64,000 nt of DNA. Source: Agromyces aureus. GTDB taxonomy: Bacteria; Actinomycetota; Actinomycetes; Actinomycetales; Microbacteriaceae. The stretch spans positions 4,154,001 to 4,218,000 of the forward strand of contig NZ_CP013979.1 in assembly GCF_001660485.1 (NCBI RefSeq), given 5' to 3'. This document shows positions 8,891-17,455 of this stretch, in pieces. Both the position numbers and the translations under genes were made by a program. The notes under the pieces were generated by a model. The model was not told the DNA's origin and did no database searches. It was given only the letters and a program-made list of their open reading frames with translations. Every line of letters begins with the position of its first letter. The stretch's first letter is position 1.

Positions 8891-9481
8891 TCATGGTCGA
8901 TCGGGAACGGGGTCGAGCACGGCATCGAGCAGCTCGGCGAGCGCGAGCTCGACCTCCGACGGCGCGAGCCCCCCATCGGCGCGAAGGATGCGCCACGTCG
9001 TGGCATCGCAGACGGCGACCACCTGGGCCAGGCGGCGTGCGCGCACGGGTTCGTCTGCCGGAAGCCGGTCGGCGAAGACCCGGCGGCACCAGTCGACGTG
9101 GTACGCCCGGCCGCGAATCGCCAGCTCGGGCAGGCCCGGCACGAGCGAGGCCTCGGCGTACATCTTGAGGATCAGCGACCCGTAGCGCTCGTAGTGCTGC
9201 ACGAGCGCAGCGAGCACCGCGGCCGGCCCGGGATCGGCGACCAGCTCGCGGGCTTCGACGATGCGCGCGAGCTCGCGCTCGACGACCGCGACCATGAGCC
9301 CGGACTTGCCCCCGAACCGGCGGATGACGGTCTGCACGGTGACCTCCGCGTCGGCCGCGACGTCGTCGAGCCGGATGCGCTCGTAGGGCGATTCGGCGAA
9401 CCGCTCGAGCATGGCGTCGAGGATGCGTTCTCCGGTTCGCTCGGCCGACTCGGCGCGGGCCGACATGCGGTACGAGCGCAT
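8891..9481 (-). CDS. TetR-family regulator
   Basis: A 196-residue repressor. The HTH covers about residues 14-58 (IRLDDVAADAEVTVQTVIRR), followed by a helical ligand domain. I chose the ATG at 9481 because it gives the common opening MRSYRMSARAES and has GGGAG upstream; an ATG at 9523 would add 14 residues and has no ribosome site. It is divergent from an alpha/beta hydrolase gene 66 bases away, and its likely target lies in that gap. Ligand unknown. Confidence 0.82.
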   Translation of the reverse strand: MRSYRMSARAESAERTGERILDAMLERFAESPYERIRLDDVAADAEVTVQTVIRRFGGKSGLMVAVVERELARIVEARELVADPGPAAVLAALVQHYERYGSLILKMYAEASLVPGLPELAIRGRAYHVDWCRRVFADRLPADEPVRARRLAQVVAVCDATTWRILRADGGLAPSEVELALAELLDAVLDPVPDRP

Positions 9482-9534
9482 CGGCTCTCCCGTCGCCTGC
9501 TGGGACCCCCCTCGACTTTTCATGTGACTCAGGT

Positions 9535-9553
9535 TAACATCATATTCATGTCA
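9535..9553. promoter_or_regulatory. Possible operator TAACAT-N7-ATGTCA
   Basis: The inverted hexamers TAACAT (9535-9540) and ATGTCA (9548-9553) differ at one position. They lie in the divergent TetR/hydrolase promoter and overlap the hydrolase start codon. A wider ATGTGA/TCACAT pair (9522-9527/9561-9566) surrounds them. The evidence is weak and positional. Confidence 0.3.
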
Positions 9554-10402
9554 GTCTCACTCACATCAAATGAAGAACTCTTGGTCGTGCCGAGCCGTCT
9601 GGGGGACCTCTCCGTGCGAGCGGTGGGCGCGGTCGACGGACACCCGACCGTGCTGTGGTCGTCGATGTTCGTCGACAGCCGCACCTGGGATCGCATGCTG
9701 CCGACGCTGCTCCGCAAGGCGCCCGACCGCAGCTACCTGCTGATCGACCCGCCCGGACTCGGGCGCAGCGAGGCGCTGCACCGCCGAAGCACGATCGCCG
9801 AGGCGGCCTCCGCCGCTCGCGACGCGCTCGACTCCCTCGCCGTACGGCAGCCCGTCGACTGGGTCGGCAACGCCTTCGGCGGTCACGTCGGCTACGAACT
9901 CGCGGCGCAGCCGGGCCTGCTTCGGTCGCTCGTCGCGATCAGCGCACCGGTCGAGCCGATCGCGCCCGCGCTTCGCCGGAAGATCCAGCTGCTGAAGCCG
10001 CTGCTGCAGGCGTTCGGCGCCGTCGGCCCGGTGCGCGCCGCGGTGATCGAGGCGATGCTGACGGATGCCTCGGCAGCCGACCCGGCGATCCTCGGCGTGG
10101 TGATCGAGAGCCTCGACCGGCCGTCGAGGGCCAGCATGGCCCTGGCCCTCCGCTCGTTCATCCTCGACCGGGTCGACGTGTCGTCGCTCCTGCCCCGCAT
10201 CGGCGTGCCGAGCCTCTACCTCGCGAGCGATGACCGCGGCGATTGGTCGCCCCACGATGCCGAACGTGCCGCCTCGCTCACCCCGAACGCACGAGCGCTG
10301 ACGATCGCCGGCGCCCGCACCCTGGTGCCGCTCGAGCAGCCCGACGCCGTCGCGCAGCAGCTGCTCGCGTTCTGGAGCGACCTCGCAACGAGTGACCGGT
10401 AG
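9548..10402 (+). CDS. Alpha/beta hydrolase-fold protein with Ala at the nucleophile position
   Basis: A 284-residue alpha/beta-hydrolase fold protein. RSYLLIDPPGLGRSE is the usual strand-4 Asp/Gly-Arg-Ser segment. At the nucleophile elbow the sequence reads VGNAFGGHVGYE, with Ala109 where Ser (GxSxG) or Asp is normal. The C-terminal acid/His region is also unclear (SDDRGDWSPHDA...TLVPLEQPD has no clear His). Either catalysis differs or it is a non-catalytic binder. It is divergent from, and probably controlled by, the TetR gene at 8891. The fold is secure; enzymatic activity is not. Confidence 0.8.
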   Translation: MSVSLTSNEELLVVPSRLGDLSVRAVGAVDGHPTVLWSSMFVDSRTWDRMLPTLLRKAPDRSYLLIDPPGLGRSEALHRRSTIAEAASAARDALDSLAVRQPVDWVGNAFGGHVGYELAAQPGLLRSLVAISAPVEPIAPALRRKIQLLKPLLQAFGAVGPVRAAVIEAMLTDASAADPAILGVVIESLDRPSRASMALALRSFILDRVDVSSLLPRIGVPSLYLASDDRGDWSPHDAERAASLTPNARALTIAGARTLVPLEQPDAVAQQLLAFWSDLATSDR

Positions 10403-10412
10403 CCGAACGCGG

Positions 10413-11474
10413 TCAGTCGAACGTGCGGTACCCGCTCGAGCCGAGGCCGGTCGCCCAGCACCCACCGCCGGCGTTCGTATCGGTCGTGTCACCGAAGGCC
10501 GCGAGGTTCCACTGCGCCTTCGCCATCTCACTCAGCCCTGACGGGCGCGCGGGCGATCCGTCGGGCGAGTCGAAGGCGGGGTTCCAGTACTCCCAGTAGC
10601 GGTACTCGTAGCCGAGTTCGGCCATGCACGAACGCACGGCCGCCTGGAACTCGAGCCAGTTCTCGCGCTCGGTCGGCACGTCGGGCGCCGGGGCCGCGGG
10701 CACGGGCGCGCTGAGCGGCGTGCCGGCCGCCTCGGCAGCCGCGGCCGCGTTCATCGCCTGCGCGCGGCATCCGTCGTCCGCGTTCGCGGAGCCGCGAAGC
10801 GCGTTCGACCAGGCCGTCGCCTCGTCGGCCGTGAGGCCGGCGGGCTGGGGGCTGCCGCCGAGCCACCACTGCCAGTCGAGGTACTCGAACCCCGCGTCGG
10901 CCATGCATGAGCGCACCACGGCTTCGCGGCCGAGCCAAGCCGCCTTCTCGTCATCGCTCACGAAGGCGGGGTCGCCGGGCGTCAGGTACGGGTTGTACTC
11001 GGGCGACAGCGGATCGCTCGGATCGCGCGGCTCGGGCCCGTCCGGTGCGTCATCGACGGGAGGGGGCGGCGTCGGGGTGGGCGCGGGCGTCGCGTCGGGC
11101 GTCGGCACCGGTGCGGGGGGCGGGGTCTTCGCGGGCGCGCGGCCCGACCGGTCGCCGCCCTGGTCGCTCGCCCCGTCGCCGATCGGGCGCACGCCGGAGG
11201 CATCGGTGCCGATGTCGCCATTCGAGGTGCCGCTGGGGCCGAGCACCTTCGCGAGAAGCACTGCAGGGGACGCATCGTCTCCGCCGGCCGCGTGCACGCC
11301 GGCCGTCGCACCCAGTGCGCAGAGCGCCAGCACGCCCGCTGCGCCGATGCCGAGAACCTTGGCGCTCGGGCCGCGTCGGGCCGGCGTTCGGGCTCGGTCG
11401 GGCCCCGTACCGTCGGCGGTGCGGGTGGTCGACGCCGCTCGGCGGCGAGTGATTCCACGACGCAGTGACATCAT
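10413..11474 (-). CDS. Membrane-anchored/secreted protein with duplicated two-Cys domain
   Basis: A 353-residue protein I cannot assign to a characterised family. It has an Arg-rich N-terminus (1-38), one hydrophobic helix at about 40-62 ending in GVHAAGG (anchor or signal peptide), and a Pro/Thr/Asp-rich linker at about 105-150 (wall-spanning type). Two copies of a ~75-residue unit follow: RSCMADAGFEYLDWQWW... and RSCMAELGYEYRYWEYW.... Each has a first Cys before Met, aromatic-rich EYxxWxxW, then PxGL[TS] and a second Cys after a Gly/Asp-rich turn. Two intradomain disulfides outside the cell are likely. ATG at 11471 is an alternative start. Confidence 0.72.
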   Translation of the reverse strand: MMSLRRGITRRRAASTTRTADGTGPDRARTPARRGPSAKVLGIGAAGVLALCALGATAGVHAAGGDDASPAVLLAKVLGPSGTSNGDIGTDASGVRPIGDGASDQGGDRSGRAPAKTPPPAPVPTPDATPAPTPTPPPPVDDAPDGPEPRDPSDPLSPEYNPYLTPGDPAFVSDDEKAAWLGREAVVRSCMADAGFEYLDWQWWLGGSPQPAGLTADEATAWSNALRGSANADDGCRAQAMNAAAAAEAAGTPLSAPVPAAPAPDVPTERENWLEFQAAVRSCMAELGYEYRYWEYWNPAFDSPDGSPARPSGLSEMAKAQWNLAAFGDTTDTNAGGGCWATGLGSSGYRTFD

Positions 11475-11599
11475 CCGATCCTACCAACGCCCCCCGTTCG
11501 GGGTACAGCCCGGCACAGGGCATGCTCAGGTCCACCGAAACCGCGGCCAGACCGGGCAAGATCCTCGCCCGACCGGCGCCCGGGCGATACGCTCACGGC

Positions 11600-11986
11600 A
11601 TGGTGCGCACCCTGGTGAATCTGGCGATCTTCCTCGCGACGGCGGCGATCGCGCTGCTCCTCGCCTCCCTGCTCATTCCCGGCTTCCACCTGGACCCCGC
11701 GGGCTTCGTCGTGGCGATCCTCGTGTTCGCCATCGCGCAGGCGCTCGTCGAATGGCTCGTGCGCAGCATCTTCCACAGGTCCGCGCCCACGGTCGCAGGC
11801 ATCGCGGGCCTGATCTCGACCTTCCTCGCGCTGTGGATCACCTCGCTGTTCGGCGGCGTGAAGTTCGACGGCATCGGCGCCTGGATCCTCGCGACCGTCG
11901 TCGTCTGGCTGATCACCGCGATCCTCGGCTGGGTCGCCGCGAAGTTCATCTCACCGCGGTTCGACCGCAGCGCAGCCCGGCGCTGA
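11600..11986 (+). CDS. Phage-holin-4_2/YvlD-type small membrane protein
   Basis: A 128-residue protein with four hydrophobic helices (about residues 5-27, 34-56, 63-84, 93-117), separated by short loops and ending in a basic tail (SPRFDRSAARR). This matches the Phage_holin_4_2/YvlD family of small four-helix proteins, common in free-living bacteria and not evidence of a phage. The ATG at 11600 follows a short GC-rich leader without an obvious ribosome site. Function unknown, perhaps envelope related. Confidence 0.72.
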   Translation: MVRTLVNLAIFLATAAIALLLASLLIPGFHLDPAGFVVAILVFAIAQALVEWLVRSIFHRSAPTVAGIAGLISTFLALWITSLFGGVKFDGIGAWILATVVVWLITAILGWVAAKFISPRFDRSAARR

Positions 11987-12055
11987 CCGCGCGGAGCCGC
12001 CTGGCCTGGCCCGTTCGGGCACGATCGGCGCGATCGGGCGAGCGGATGCCGCGGC

Positions 12056-13411
12056 TCACGCCCCGCGCACACCGCCGGGCTCATCGGGCGCGGCGTCCGT
12101 CACGGCCTCCGTCGCCGACGAGGGCTCGCCGACCTCGCCCGTGACGGTCGCGACATCCGCCGCCTCACCGCTGCGGCGGCTCAGCCAGATGAACGGCACG
12201 GCCGCGGCCTGCACGAGCCCGCTCAGCGCGAGCGAGAACGGGTAGCCCCAGACATCCGCCGACCGCCCGAGCACGGGCTGCACCGCGGCCGCCCCCGCAC
12301 TGCCGATGAGCGAGTCGAACGAGAGCACCGTGGCCCGCTGGCTCGACGGGATCATGTCGTTCAGGTACGCCTGGCGCACCGGCCCGGCGGCCGCGTCGAT
12401 GAGCGCCCACAGCACGAGCAGTGCGAGGGCGACCCAGAAGCTGCGGTTCACGCCGAGCACGACGAGGATGCCCGCGCTCACGCCCACCGCGAGCATGATC
12501 GACGTCGTGCGCTTGCGGAATCGGCGACGCAGCCACGGCGCGACCAGTCCGCCGATGATCTGCGACCCGGCGACGATGCCCGCGGCGAGCCCCGCGATCG
12601 AGTACGCGCCCTCGTCGCCCCAGAGCTCGAGCAGATAGGGCTGCAGCGCGTAGAAGACGTAGAAGCCGACGCCCGTCGTGAACGCGGACGCGAGCATCAT
12701 GTAGCGCACGCCGGGCCTGCCGAGGCCGTACTTCACGGATGCCGTGAGCACGTGCTTCGTGGCCGTGATCGGGTGTCCCCGATCCGCCGGGGTGAACCCC
12801 AGGTCGCGCATGAGCAGCGCCGCGACCACGAACATGAGCACCAGCACGCCCGCGCGCATGAGGAACGGCACCCCGAGATCGGTCGCCTGCGCGACAACGC
12901 CGCCGAGCGTCGAGCCGCCGAGCATGGCGATGCCCGCGACCGACACCCCGCGTCCGAACACCTGCTCGAGGCTGCCCGTGTAGCCCGTGGCCGTGAGCGC
13001 GTCGACGAGCCACGCCTCGACCGCGCCCGAGAAGAACGTGAAGCCGAGCCCGAGCAGCACCGACACGAGCGCCCACGCCCAGAACGGCGAGTGCCACACC
13101 CACAGCAGGTAGTACAGCACGGTCGTCACGGCCAGCGTGACCGTGCCGAGGAGGTACGACACCCGCCGCCCGAGCGTGTCGGCGATCACGCCCGTCGGCA
13201 CCTCGAACACGACCATGCCGATCGAGAAGAACGAGTTCGCGGCGAACGCCTCGAGGTTCGTCAGCCCCGCGTCGAGCAGGAACAGCGTGTTGATGCCCCA
13301 GATGAACGAGGCCGCAAGCGTGTTGCCGATGAGCAGCGTGAAGTAGACGGCCTGCACGCGGCCCGGCGTGGAGGACGGCGCCGACGGCGTCGCTGCCGTG
13401 GGGGCGCTCAT
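12056..13411 (-). CDS. MFS transporter (12 helices)
   Basis: A 451-residue major facilitator. The N-terminal half has helices from LLIGNTLAASFIWGINTLFLL onward, with the motif A equivalent FEVPTGVIADTLGRR. FEVPTGVIAD is typical of a broad actinobacterial/Firmicute exporter group. The C-terminal half carries VAPWLRRRFRKRTTS and a ~40-residue acidic, Thr/Ala-rich cytoplasmic tail. The start at 13411 (MSAPTAATPS) is chosen over a longer Gly/Ala-rich extension overlapping the upstream promoter region. It is divergent from the PIG-L gene. No substrate is inferable. Confidence 0.85.
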   Translation of the reverse strand: MSAPTAATPSAPSSTPGRVQAVYFTLLIGNTLAASFIWGINTLFLLDAGLTNLEAFAANSFFSIGMVVFEVPTGVIADTLGRRVSYLLGTVTLAVTTVLYYLLWVWHSPFWAWALVSVLLGLGFTFFSGAVEAWLVDALTATGYTGSLEQVFGRGVSVAGIAMLGGSTLGGVVAQATDLGVPFLMRAGVLVLMFVVAALLMRDLGFTPADRGHPITATKHVLTASVKYGLGRPGVRYMMLASAFTTGVGFYVFYALQPYLLELWGDEGAYSIAGLAAGIVAGSQIIGGLVAPWLRRRFRKRTTSIMLAVGVSAGILVVLGVNRSFWVALALLVLWALIDAAAGPVRQAYLNDMIPSSQRATVLSFDSLIGSAGAAAVQPVLGRSADVWGYPFSLALSGLVQAAAVPFIWLSRRSGEAADVATVTGEVGEPSSATEAVTDAAPDEPGGVRGA

Positions 13412-13611
13412 CGCGGGAACCGGCTCACCCGCCCATCCTCCGCCTGCGGCGTCCGCGCCGCCACCCGCCGAGGTCTCAAACCCCGCCACCGAAACCCGAG
13501 CGCGGTTCGGCCATCCGGATGCCGCGGGGTAGCATGCTGCCACCCCCACGCCCGTGGCACCAGGCGCACCCACGCCGCCGCGCGGCATCCGCTCGACCCG
13601 AAAGCACCCCC

Positions 13612-14457
13612 ATGCGCAAGCGCACCGTCGCGCTCATCACCGTCTCGGCCGTCGTCCTCGCCCTCGCCGGCGGGGTCTACTGGGCGGGGCGAGACCTCTT
13701 CCACGAGCCCTCCGCGAAGGGCGTCGAGTCCGTCGTCGGCGAGCTCGGCGGCACCCGCGTGCTCGGCGTCTTCGCGCACCCCGACGACGAGCAGACCGTC
13801 AACGGCCTCTTCTTCCGCGCCAAGCACCGCGACGGCGCCTACACCGCCATGATCACGGCGACGCGTGGCGAGGCCGGCGAGCAGGGGCCGGTGGTCGGGC
13901 GCCAGGAGGATCTCGGCGACATCCGCAAGGCCGAGGCCCTGAAGAACAGCTTCAACCTCGGCGTCGACGAGCACGAGGTCTGGGACTACCCCGACGGCGG
14001 CGTGCCCGAGGCCGACGAAGACGAGCTGGTCGACCGCGTCGCCGCCACGATGCGCCGCGTGAAGCCCGACGTCGTGGTGACGTTCTGGCCCGAGAGCGGC
14101 GCCACCGGCCACAAGGACCACATGCAGATGGGGCACGTGACCGAGCTCGCGATCGCCCAGCTCGAGGAGGCCGGGGGCTCGTACACCGGCCCCGACCAGA
14201 TCGCCTACACGATCAGCCCGACCAAGGCGCTCATCGCGTTCGGCGGCAAGGTCGGGGCGTTCGTCGTCGCCAACCAGCCCGAGCCGAACTACGCGATGCC
14301 CGCCGAGGTCGGCACGAAGTTCGAGGGATGGCAGATCCACGCCTCGCAGCGCGACTTCATGCCCGAGTCGTACATCCTGCCCACCTGGGCGATCTACGCC
14401 CTCTGGGACCACGAGTTCTACCGCACGCGCGACCTGGCGGCCGAGCCGCTGGGCTGA
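13612..14457 (+). CDS. PIG-L/LmbE-type deacetylase, membrane-anchored
   Basis: A 281-residue zinc-dependent N-deacetylase fold protein. A single N-terminal hydrophobic helix (residues 6-26) places the catalytic domain outside the cell. The family signature HPDDE is at residues 56-60 (His and Asp as zinc ligands, second Asp as base), and the third ligand region is HKDH at 167-170. Family members deacetylate N-acetylglucosaminyl groups, as in mycothiol or lipoglycan maturation. The extracytoplasmic location argues against mycothiol MshB and for a cell-envelope glycan. The substrate is inference. Its stop lies in a 10-base tandem repeat. Confidence 0.85.
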   Translation: MRKRTVALITVSAVVLALAGGVYWAGRDLFHEPSAKGVESVVGELGGTRVLGVFAHPDDEQTVNGLFFRAKHRDGAYTAMITATRGEAGEQGPVVGRQEDLGDIRKAEALKNSFNLGVDEHEVWDYPDGGVPEADEDELVDRVAATMRRVKPDVVVTFWPESGATGHKDHMQMGHVTELAIAQLEEAGGSYTGPDQIAYTISPTKALIAFGGKVGAFVVANQPEPNYAMPAEVGTKFEGWQIHASQRDFMPESYILPTWAIYALWDHEFYRTRDLAAEPLG

Positions 14458-14490
14458 GCTGGGCTGAGCTCGGCTGAGCCCGGCCTGACG
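14449..14490 (+). repeat. Tandem 10-bp repeat (GGGCTGAGCT) across a stop codon
   Basis: Copies at 14451-14460, 14461-14470 (identical), 14471-14480 (CGGCTGAGCC) and a degenerate fourth. The first TGA ends the PIG-L gene. Because the period is 10, the next two TGAs fall in the other two frames, so translation stops in all three frames. Confidence 0.8.
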
Positions 14491-14546
14491 ATCGAGTCGC
14501 CTCAGCCTGGCGCCATCCCCCGATACCGGACAGAATCGAGCACACC

Positions 14547-15365
14547 ATGCCGAGCATCACGAGTTCCGACGACGTCGACCTGCACTACCTCGAGTGGGGC
14601 GACCCCTCGGCGCGTACGGTCGTGCTGATCGCGGGGTTCAAGGCCGCCGCGACCAGCTGGCGGTACCAGGTCAAGCCGCTCGAGCGGGCGGGCCTGCGCG
14701 TCATCGCCTTCGACCGGCGCGGCCACGGCAGGTCGGGGGTCGGCCCTGCCGACGGGCACACCATGCGCCGGCACGGCGCCGACATCCGCGACCTGCTCGA
14801 GTCGCTCGACCTGCACGACGCGACCCTGGTCGGGCAGTCGATGGGCGCGAACTCGATCTGGGCGATGCTCCGGGCGACTCCGGATGCCGCGGCTCGCGTG
14901 CGCGACGTCGTCACCGTCGACCAGACGCCGAAGATGCTGAACGACGACGACTGGGCCCACGGGTTCTACGACTACGACGCCACGAACCGGGACACCTTCT
15001 TCGCGACGGGGATCCCCGATCCCGGGCGCTTCCCGGCGAAGGCCAAGGGCCTCGTGCGCATCGCTCGCATCCTGCGCGCGATGGAGCTGCCGAAGGGCGG
15101 GAAGCCGACGTTCACCGCCGCCGAGCTCGAGTTGCTGCACGACCACGCGATCGCCGATTGGCGCTCCACGATCGCCGCGACCTCTGTGCCGACACTCTTC
15201 GTCGCCGGCGCCGAGAGCGAGTTCTGGCCCTCGGCGCATGCCGCGGCATCCGCAGCCCTGAACTCGCTCGCGAGCTCGACCGTGATCGCGCACGACGGGC
15301 ACGCCGCGAACATCGAGCAGCCCGCCCGCTTCAACGACGAGCTGCTGGCGTTCCTCGCGCGCTAG
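14547..15365 (+). CDS. Alpha/beta hydrolase (GQSMG type)
   Basis: A 272-residue cytoplasmic alpha/beta hydrolase with an intact catalytic layout. The oxyanion segment is LIAGFKAAATSW, the strand-4 segment is FDRRGHGRSG, and nucleophile Ser98 is in GQSMG. There is a late acid in the TLFVAGAESEFWP strand-6 region and a catalytic His in IAHDGHAANIEQP. Such proteins are esterases, lactonases or C-C hydrolases; the substrate is not inferable. It lies between PIG-L (co-directional, 89-base gap) and a convergent FAD oxidase. Confidence 0.86.
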   Translation: MPSITSSDDVDLHYLEWGDPSARTVVLIAGFKAAATSWRYQVKPLERAGLRVIAFDRRGHGRSGVGPADGHTMRRHGADIRDLLESLDLHDATLVGQSMGANSIWAMLRATPDAAARVRDVVTVDQTPKMLNDDDWAHGFYDYDATNRDTFFATGIPDPGRFPAKAKGLVRIARILRAMELPKGGKPTFTAAELELLHDHAIADWRSTIAATSVPTLFVAGAESEFWPSAHAAASAALNSLASSTVIAHDGHAANIEQPARFNDELLAFLAR

Positions 15366-15381
15366 CTGTTCTGCTCCTCGC

Positions 15382-16815
15382 TCAGAACGCCTTGCCCGGG
15401 TTCAGCGTGCCCTTCGGGTCGAGCGCCTGCTTGATCGCCGCGTGCATCGCGATCACCCGGTCGCCGAGTTCGGCGCGCGCGCCGGGGAGCTTCAGCAGTC
15501 CAACGCCGTGCTCGCCCGTGACCGTTCCCCCGAGCGCGCGGCACTCGTCGACGATGCGGTCGAACGCGAGCTTCGCCCTGGCCTTCGCGGCGTCGTCGCC
15601 CTCGGGCGCGATGATGAGCGGGTGCAGGTTGCCGTCGCCCGCGTGCGCGATGTTCGCGATCACGACATCGAACTCGGCCGCCGCGGACTGGATGCGCGCG
15701 AGCATCTCGGGCACGGCGCCGCGCGGCACGCAGATGTCCTCGGTGAGCACCGGCCCGAGGCGCTCGAGCGCCGGGTACGCGAGCCGTCGAGCCACGAACA
15801 GCCGGTCGACCTCGTCGGCGTCCGCGGCCTGCTCGACCGAGAGCGCGCCGGCGCCGGTCATGAGGTCGGCGACGGATGCCGCGTGCCGCTCGCCGAGCGC
15901 AGCGACCTCGTCGACCTTGGCGAGCAGGAGCGTGTCGACCCCGTGCGGGAGCCCGAGCGACTGCCAGGCATCGACGGCCTCGATGCACGTGCGGTCGAGG
16001 ATCTCGAGGGCCGACGGCACGATGCCCGACGCGCTGATCGCCGAAACGGCCTCGCCGGCGGCGATGAGCGAGCCGAAGGCGCCGACGACCGCACGCTCCT
16101 CGCGGCCCGCGAGCGGCAGCAGCTTCACGGTGACCTGCGTGATGATGCCGAGCGTGCCCTCCGACCCCACCATGAGCGCCGTCAGGTCGAAGCCCGTGAC
16201 GCCCTTCGCCGTTCGTCGGCCGAGGTCGACGATCTCGCCGTCGGCGAGCACGACGCGCAACCCGAGCACGTAGTCGCGGGTCACGCCGTACTTCACGCAG
16301 CAGATGCCGCCGGCGTTCGTGGCCGCGTTGCCGCCGATCGTCGAGATGCGGTAGCTCGCCGGGTCGGGCGGATACCAGAGGCCCTGCTCGGCGACCGCCT
16401 GCCGCAGCGTGTCGTTGATGACGCCCGCCTCGGCGACCGCGAATCGCTCCGCGGCGTCGATCTCGACGATGCGGGTCATGCGCTCGAGCGAGAGCACGAT
16501 GCCGTCGGCCACCGCGTTGGCCCCGCCCGACAGCCCGGTGCCCCCACCTCGCGGAACCACGCGGGCTCCGGATGCCGCCGCCAGCCGCACGACGGCGGCC
16601 ACATCCCCTTCGTGCTCGGCGAGCACCACGGCGAGCGGGAGCTCGAACGGCGCCCACTCTGCGTCGTCGTGCGCGTACTCGGCGAGCGCTGCGGCATCCG
16701 TCACCACCTGGTCGGCGCGCAGCAGTCGCTGCAGTTCCGCGACGACGGCCCCTCGGTCGACGACCGGCCGGGCGTCGATGGGTGCGGCGTGGTTCGGAGG
16801 TGCGGCACTGCTCAT
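15382..16815 (-). CDS. FAD-linked 2-hydroxyacid oxidase (GlcD/D-lactate dehydrogenase family)
   Basis: A 477-residue flavoprotein that oxidises a 2-hydroxyacid such as glycolate or D-lactate. The PCMH-type FAD domain shows PRGGGTGLSGG (residues 88-98) and TIGGNAATNAGG; the substrate/cap domain ends with HAGDGNLHP and GEHGVG, the metal/substrate-binding hallmarks of the GlcD family. No GlcE/GlcF partner or iron-sulfur domain is adjacent, so it is likely a stand-alone quinone- or oxygen-linked enzyme of D-LDH type. Its start is 136 bases from the next upstream gene. Confidence 0.88.
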   Translation of the reverse strand: MSSAAPPNHAAPIDARPVVDRGAVVAELQRLLRADQVVTDAAALAEYAHDDAEWAPFELPLAVVLAEHEGDVAAVVRLAAASGARVVPRGGGTGLSGGANAVADGIVLSLERMTRIVEIDAAERFAVAEAGVINDTLRQAVAEQGLWYPPDPASYRISTIGGNAATNAGGICCVKYGVTRDYVLGLRVVLADGEIVDLGRRTAKGVTGFDLTALMVGSEGTLGIITQVTVKLLPLAGREERAVVGAFGSLIAAGEAVSAISASGIVPSALEILDRTCIEAVDAWQSLGLPHGVDTLLLAKVDEVAALGERHAASVADLMTGAGALSVEQAADADEVDRLFVARRLAYPALERLGPVLTEDICVPRGAVPEMLARIQSAAAEFDVVIANIAHAGDGNLHPLIIAPEGDDAAKARAKLAFDRIVDECRALGGTVTGEHGVGLLKLPGARAELGDRVIAMHAAIKQALDPKGTLNPGKAF

Positions 16816-16861
16816 GCGTGCGAGCCTAACCGCGCCCGCCGAGCGTCCCGAAGCCGCCCGG

Positions 16862-17455
16862 TCAGAACCTGCGCGCGAACGGCCGCGGCTTGCGCATGCG
16901 CACGAGCAGCACGATCGGCACGAGCACGTAGGGCAGGTTGAACGCGAGGAACTTGACCGGGTTCGGCGTGACCCACTCCGGCTCGCCGAAGAACTCGACG
17001 CCGAACACGATGATGCCCGTGATGGTCGAGATCATGGTCGCGTAGATGACGCTCGGCAGCTGGATCCAGTTCCACCCGCGCACGAGCGAGATCACCAGCA
17101 CGATGTAGAACGGCATGTAGACGAAGGCCGACAGGCCGGTCACGATGCGCATCCACGTCGGCGGCTCCATGAACAGCGGGTCGGTGTCGTGGGCGTACCA
17201 CCAGTTCGAGTTCACGAAGAAGTTCGACGACGGCTGCGAGAAGTCGACCCCGATCGACGGCAGCAGGTCGCTGATCAGGCTCGTGATCGTGAACAGCGAG
17301 AACATCACGATGAAGAACCAGTCGAACCGGCGCTCCCGCAGGCCCAGGTTCGGCGGTCGGCACGGGTCGACGGTCGCGTGGGCGGTCGGGTCGACGGATG
17401 CCGCGGCGGCCGGCCCGGCCTCGGTGGCGCCATCGGGCGGGGTCACTGCGGTCAT
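16862..17455 (-). CDS. EXPERA / TMEM97-like (emopamil-binding family) membrane protein
   Basis: A 197-residue protein with four hydrophobic helices after a ~45-residue hydrophilic head. The layout and landmarks match the EXPERA domain of eukaryotic TMEM97/EBP: WY..., then DPLFMEPPTWMR, a second helix reaching MPFYIVLVISLVRG, W-IQLPSVIYATMI, and finally NLPYVLVPIVLLVRM with a basic tail. In eukaryotes this fold binds sterols. The ligand in a bacterium is unknown; a hopanoid, carotenoid or other lipid is a guess. The start at 17455 (MTAVTPPDG) avoids a long Arg-rich extension. Divergent from the two-component system at 17665. Confidence 0.75.
   Translation of the reverse strand: MTAVTPPDGATEAGPAAAASVDPTAHATVDPCRPPNLGLRERRFDWFFIVMFSLFTITSLISDLLPSIGVDFSQPSSNFFVNSNWWYAHDTDPLFMEPPTWMRIVTGLSAFVYMPFYIVLVISLVRGWNWIQLPSVIYATMISTITGIIVFGVEFFGEPEWVTPNPVKFLAFNLPYVLVPIVLLVRMRKPRPFARRF

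Noticed and set aside
11600..11986. Phage remnant suggested by a holin-like protein
   Set aside because: No other phage gene is nearby, and this small four-helix family is common in non-phage contexts.
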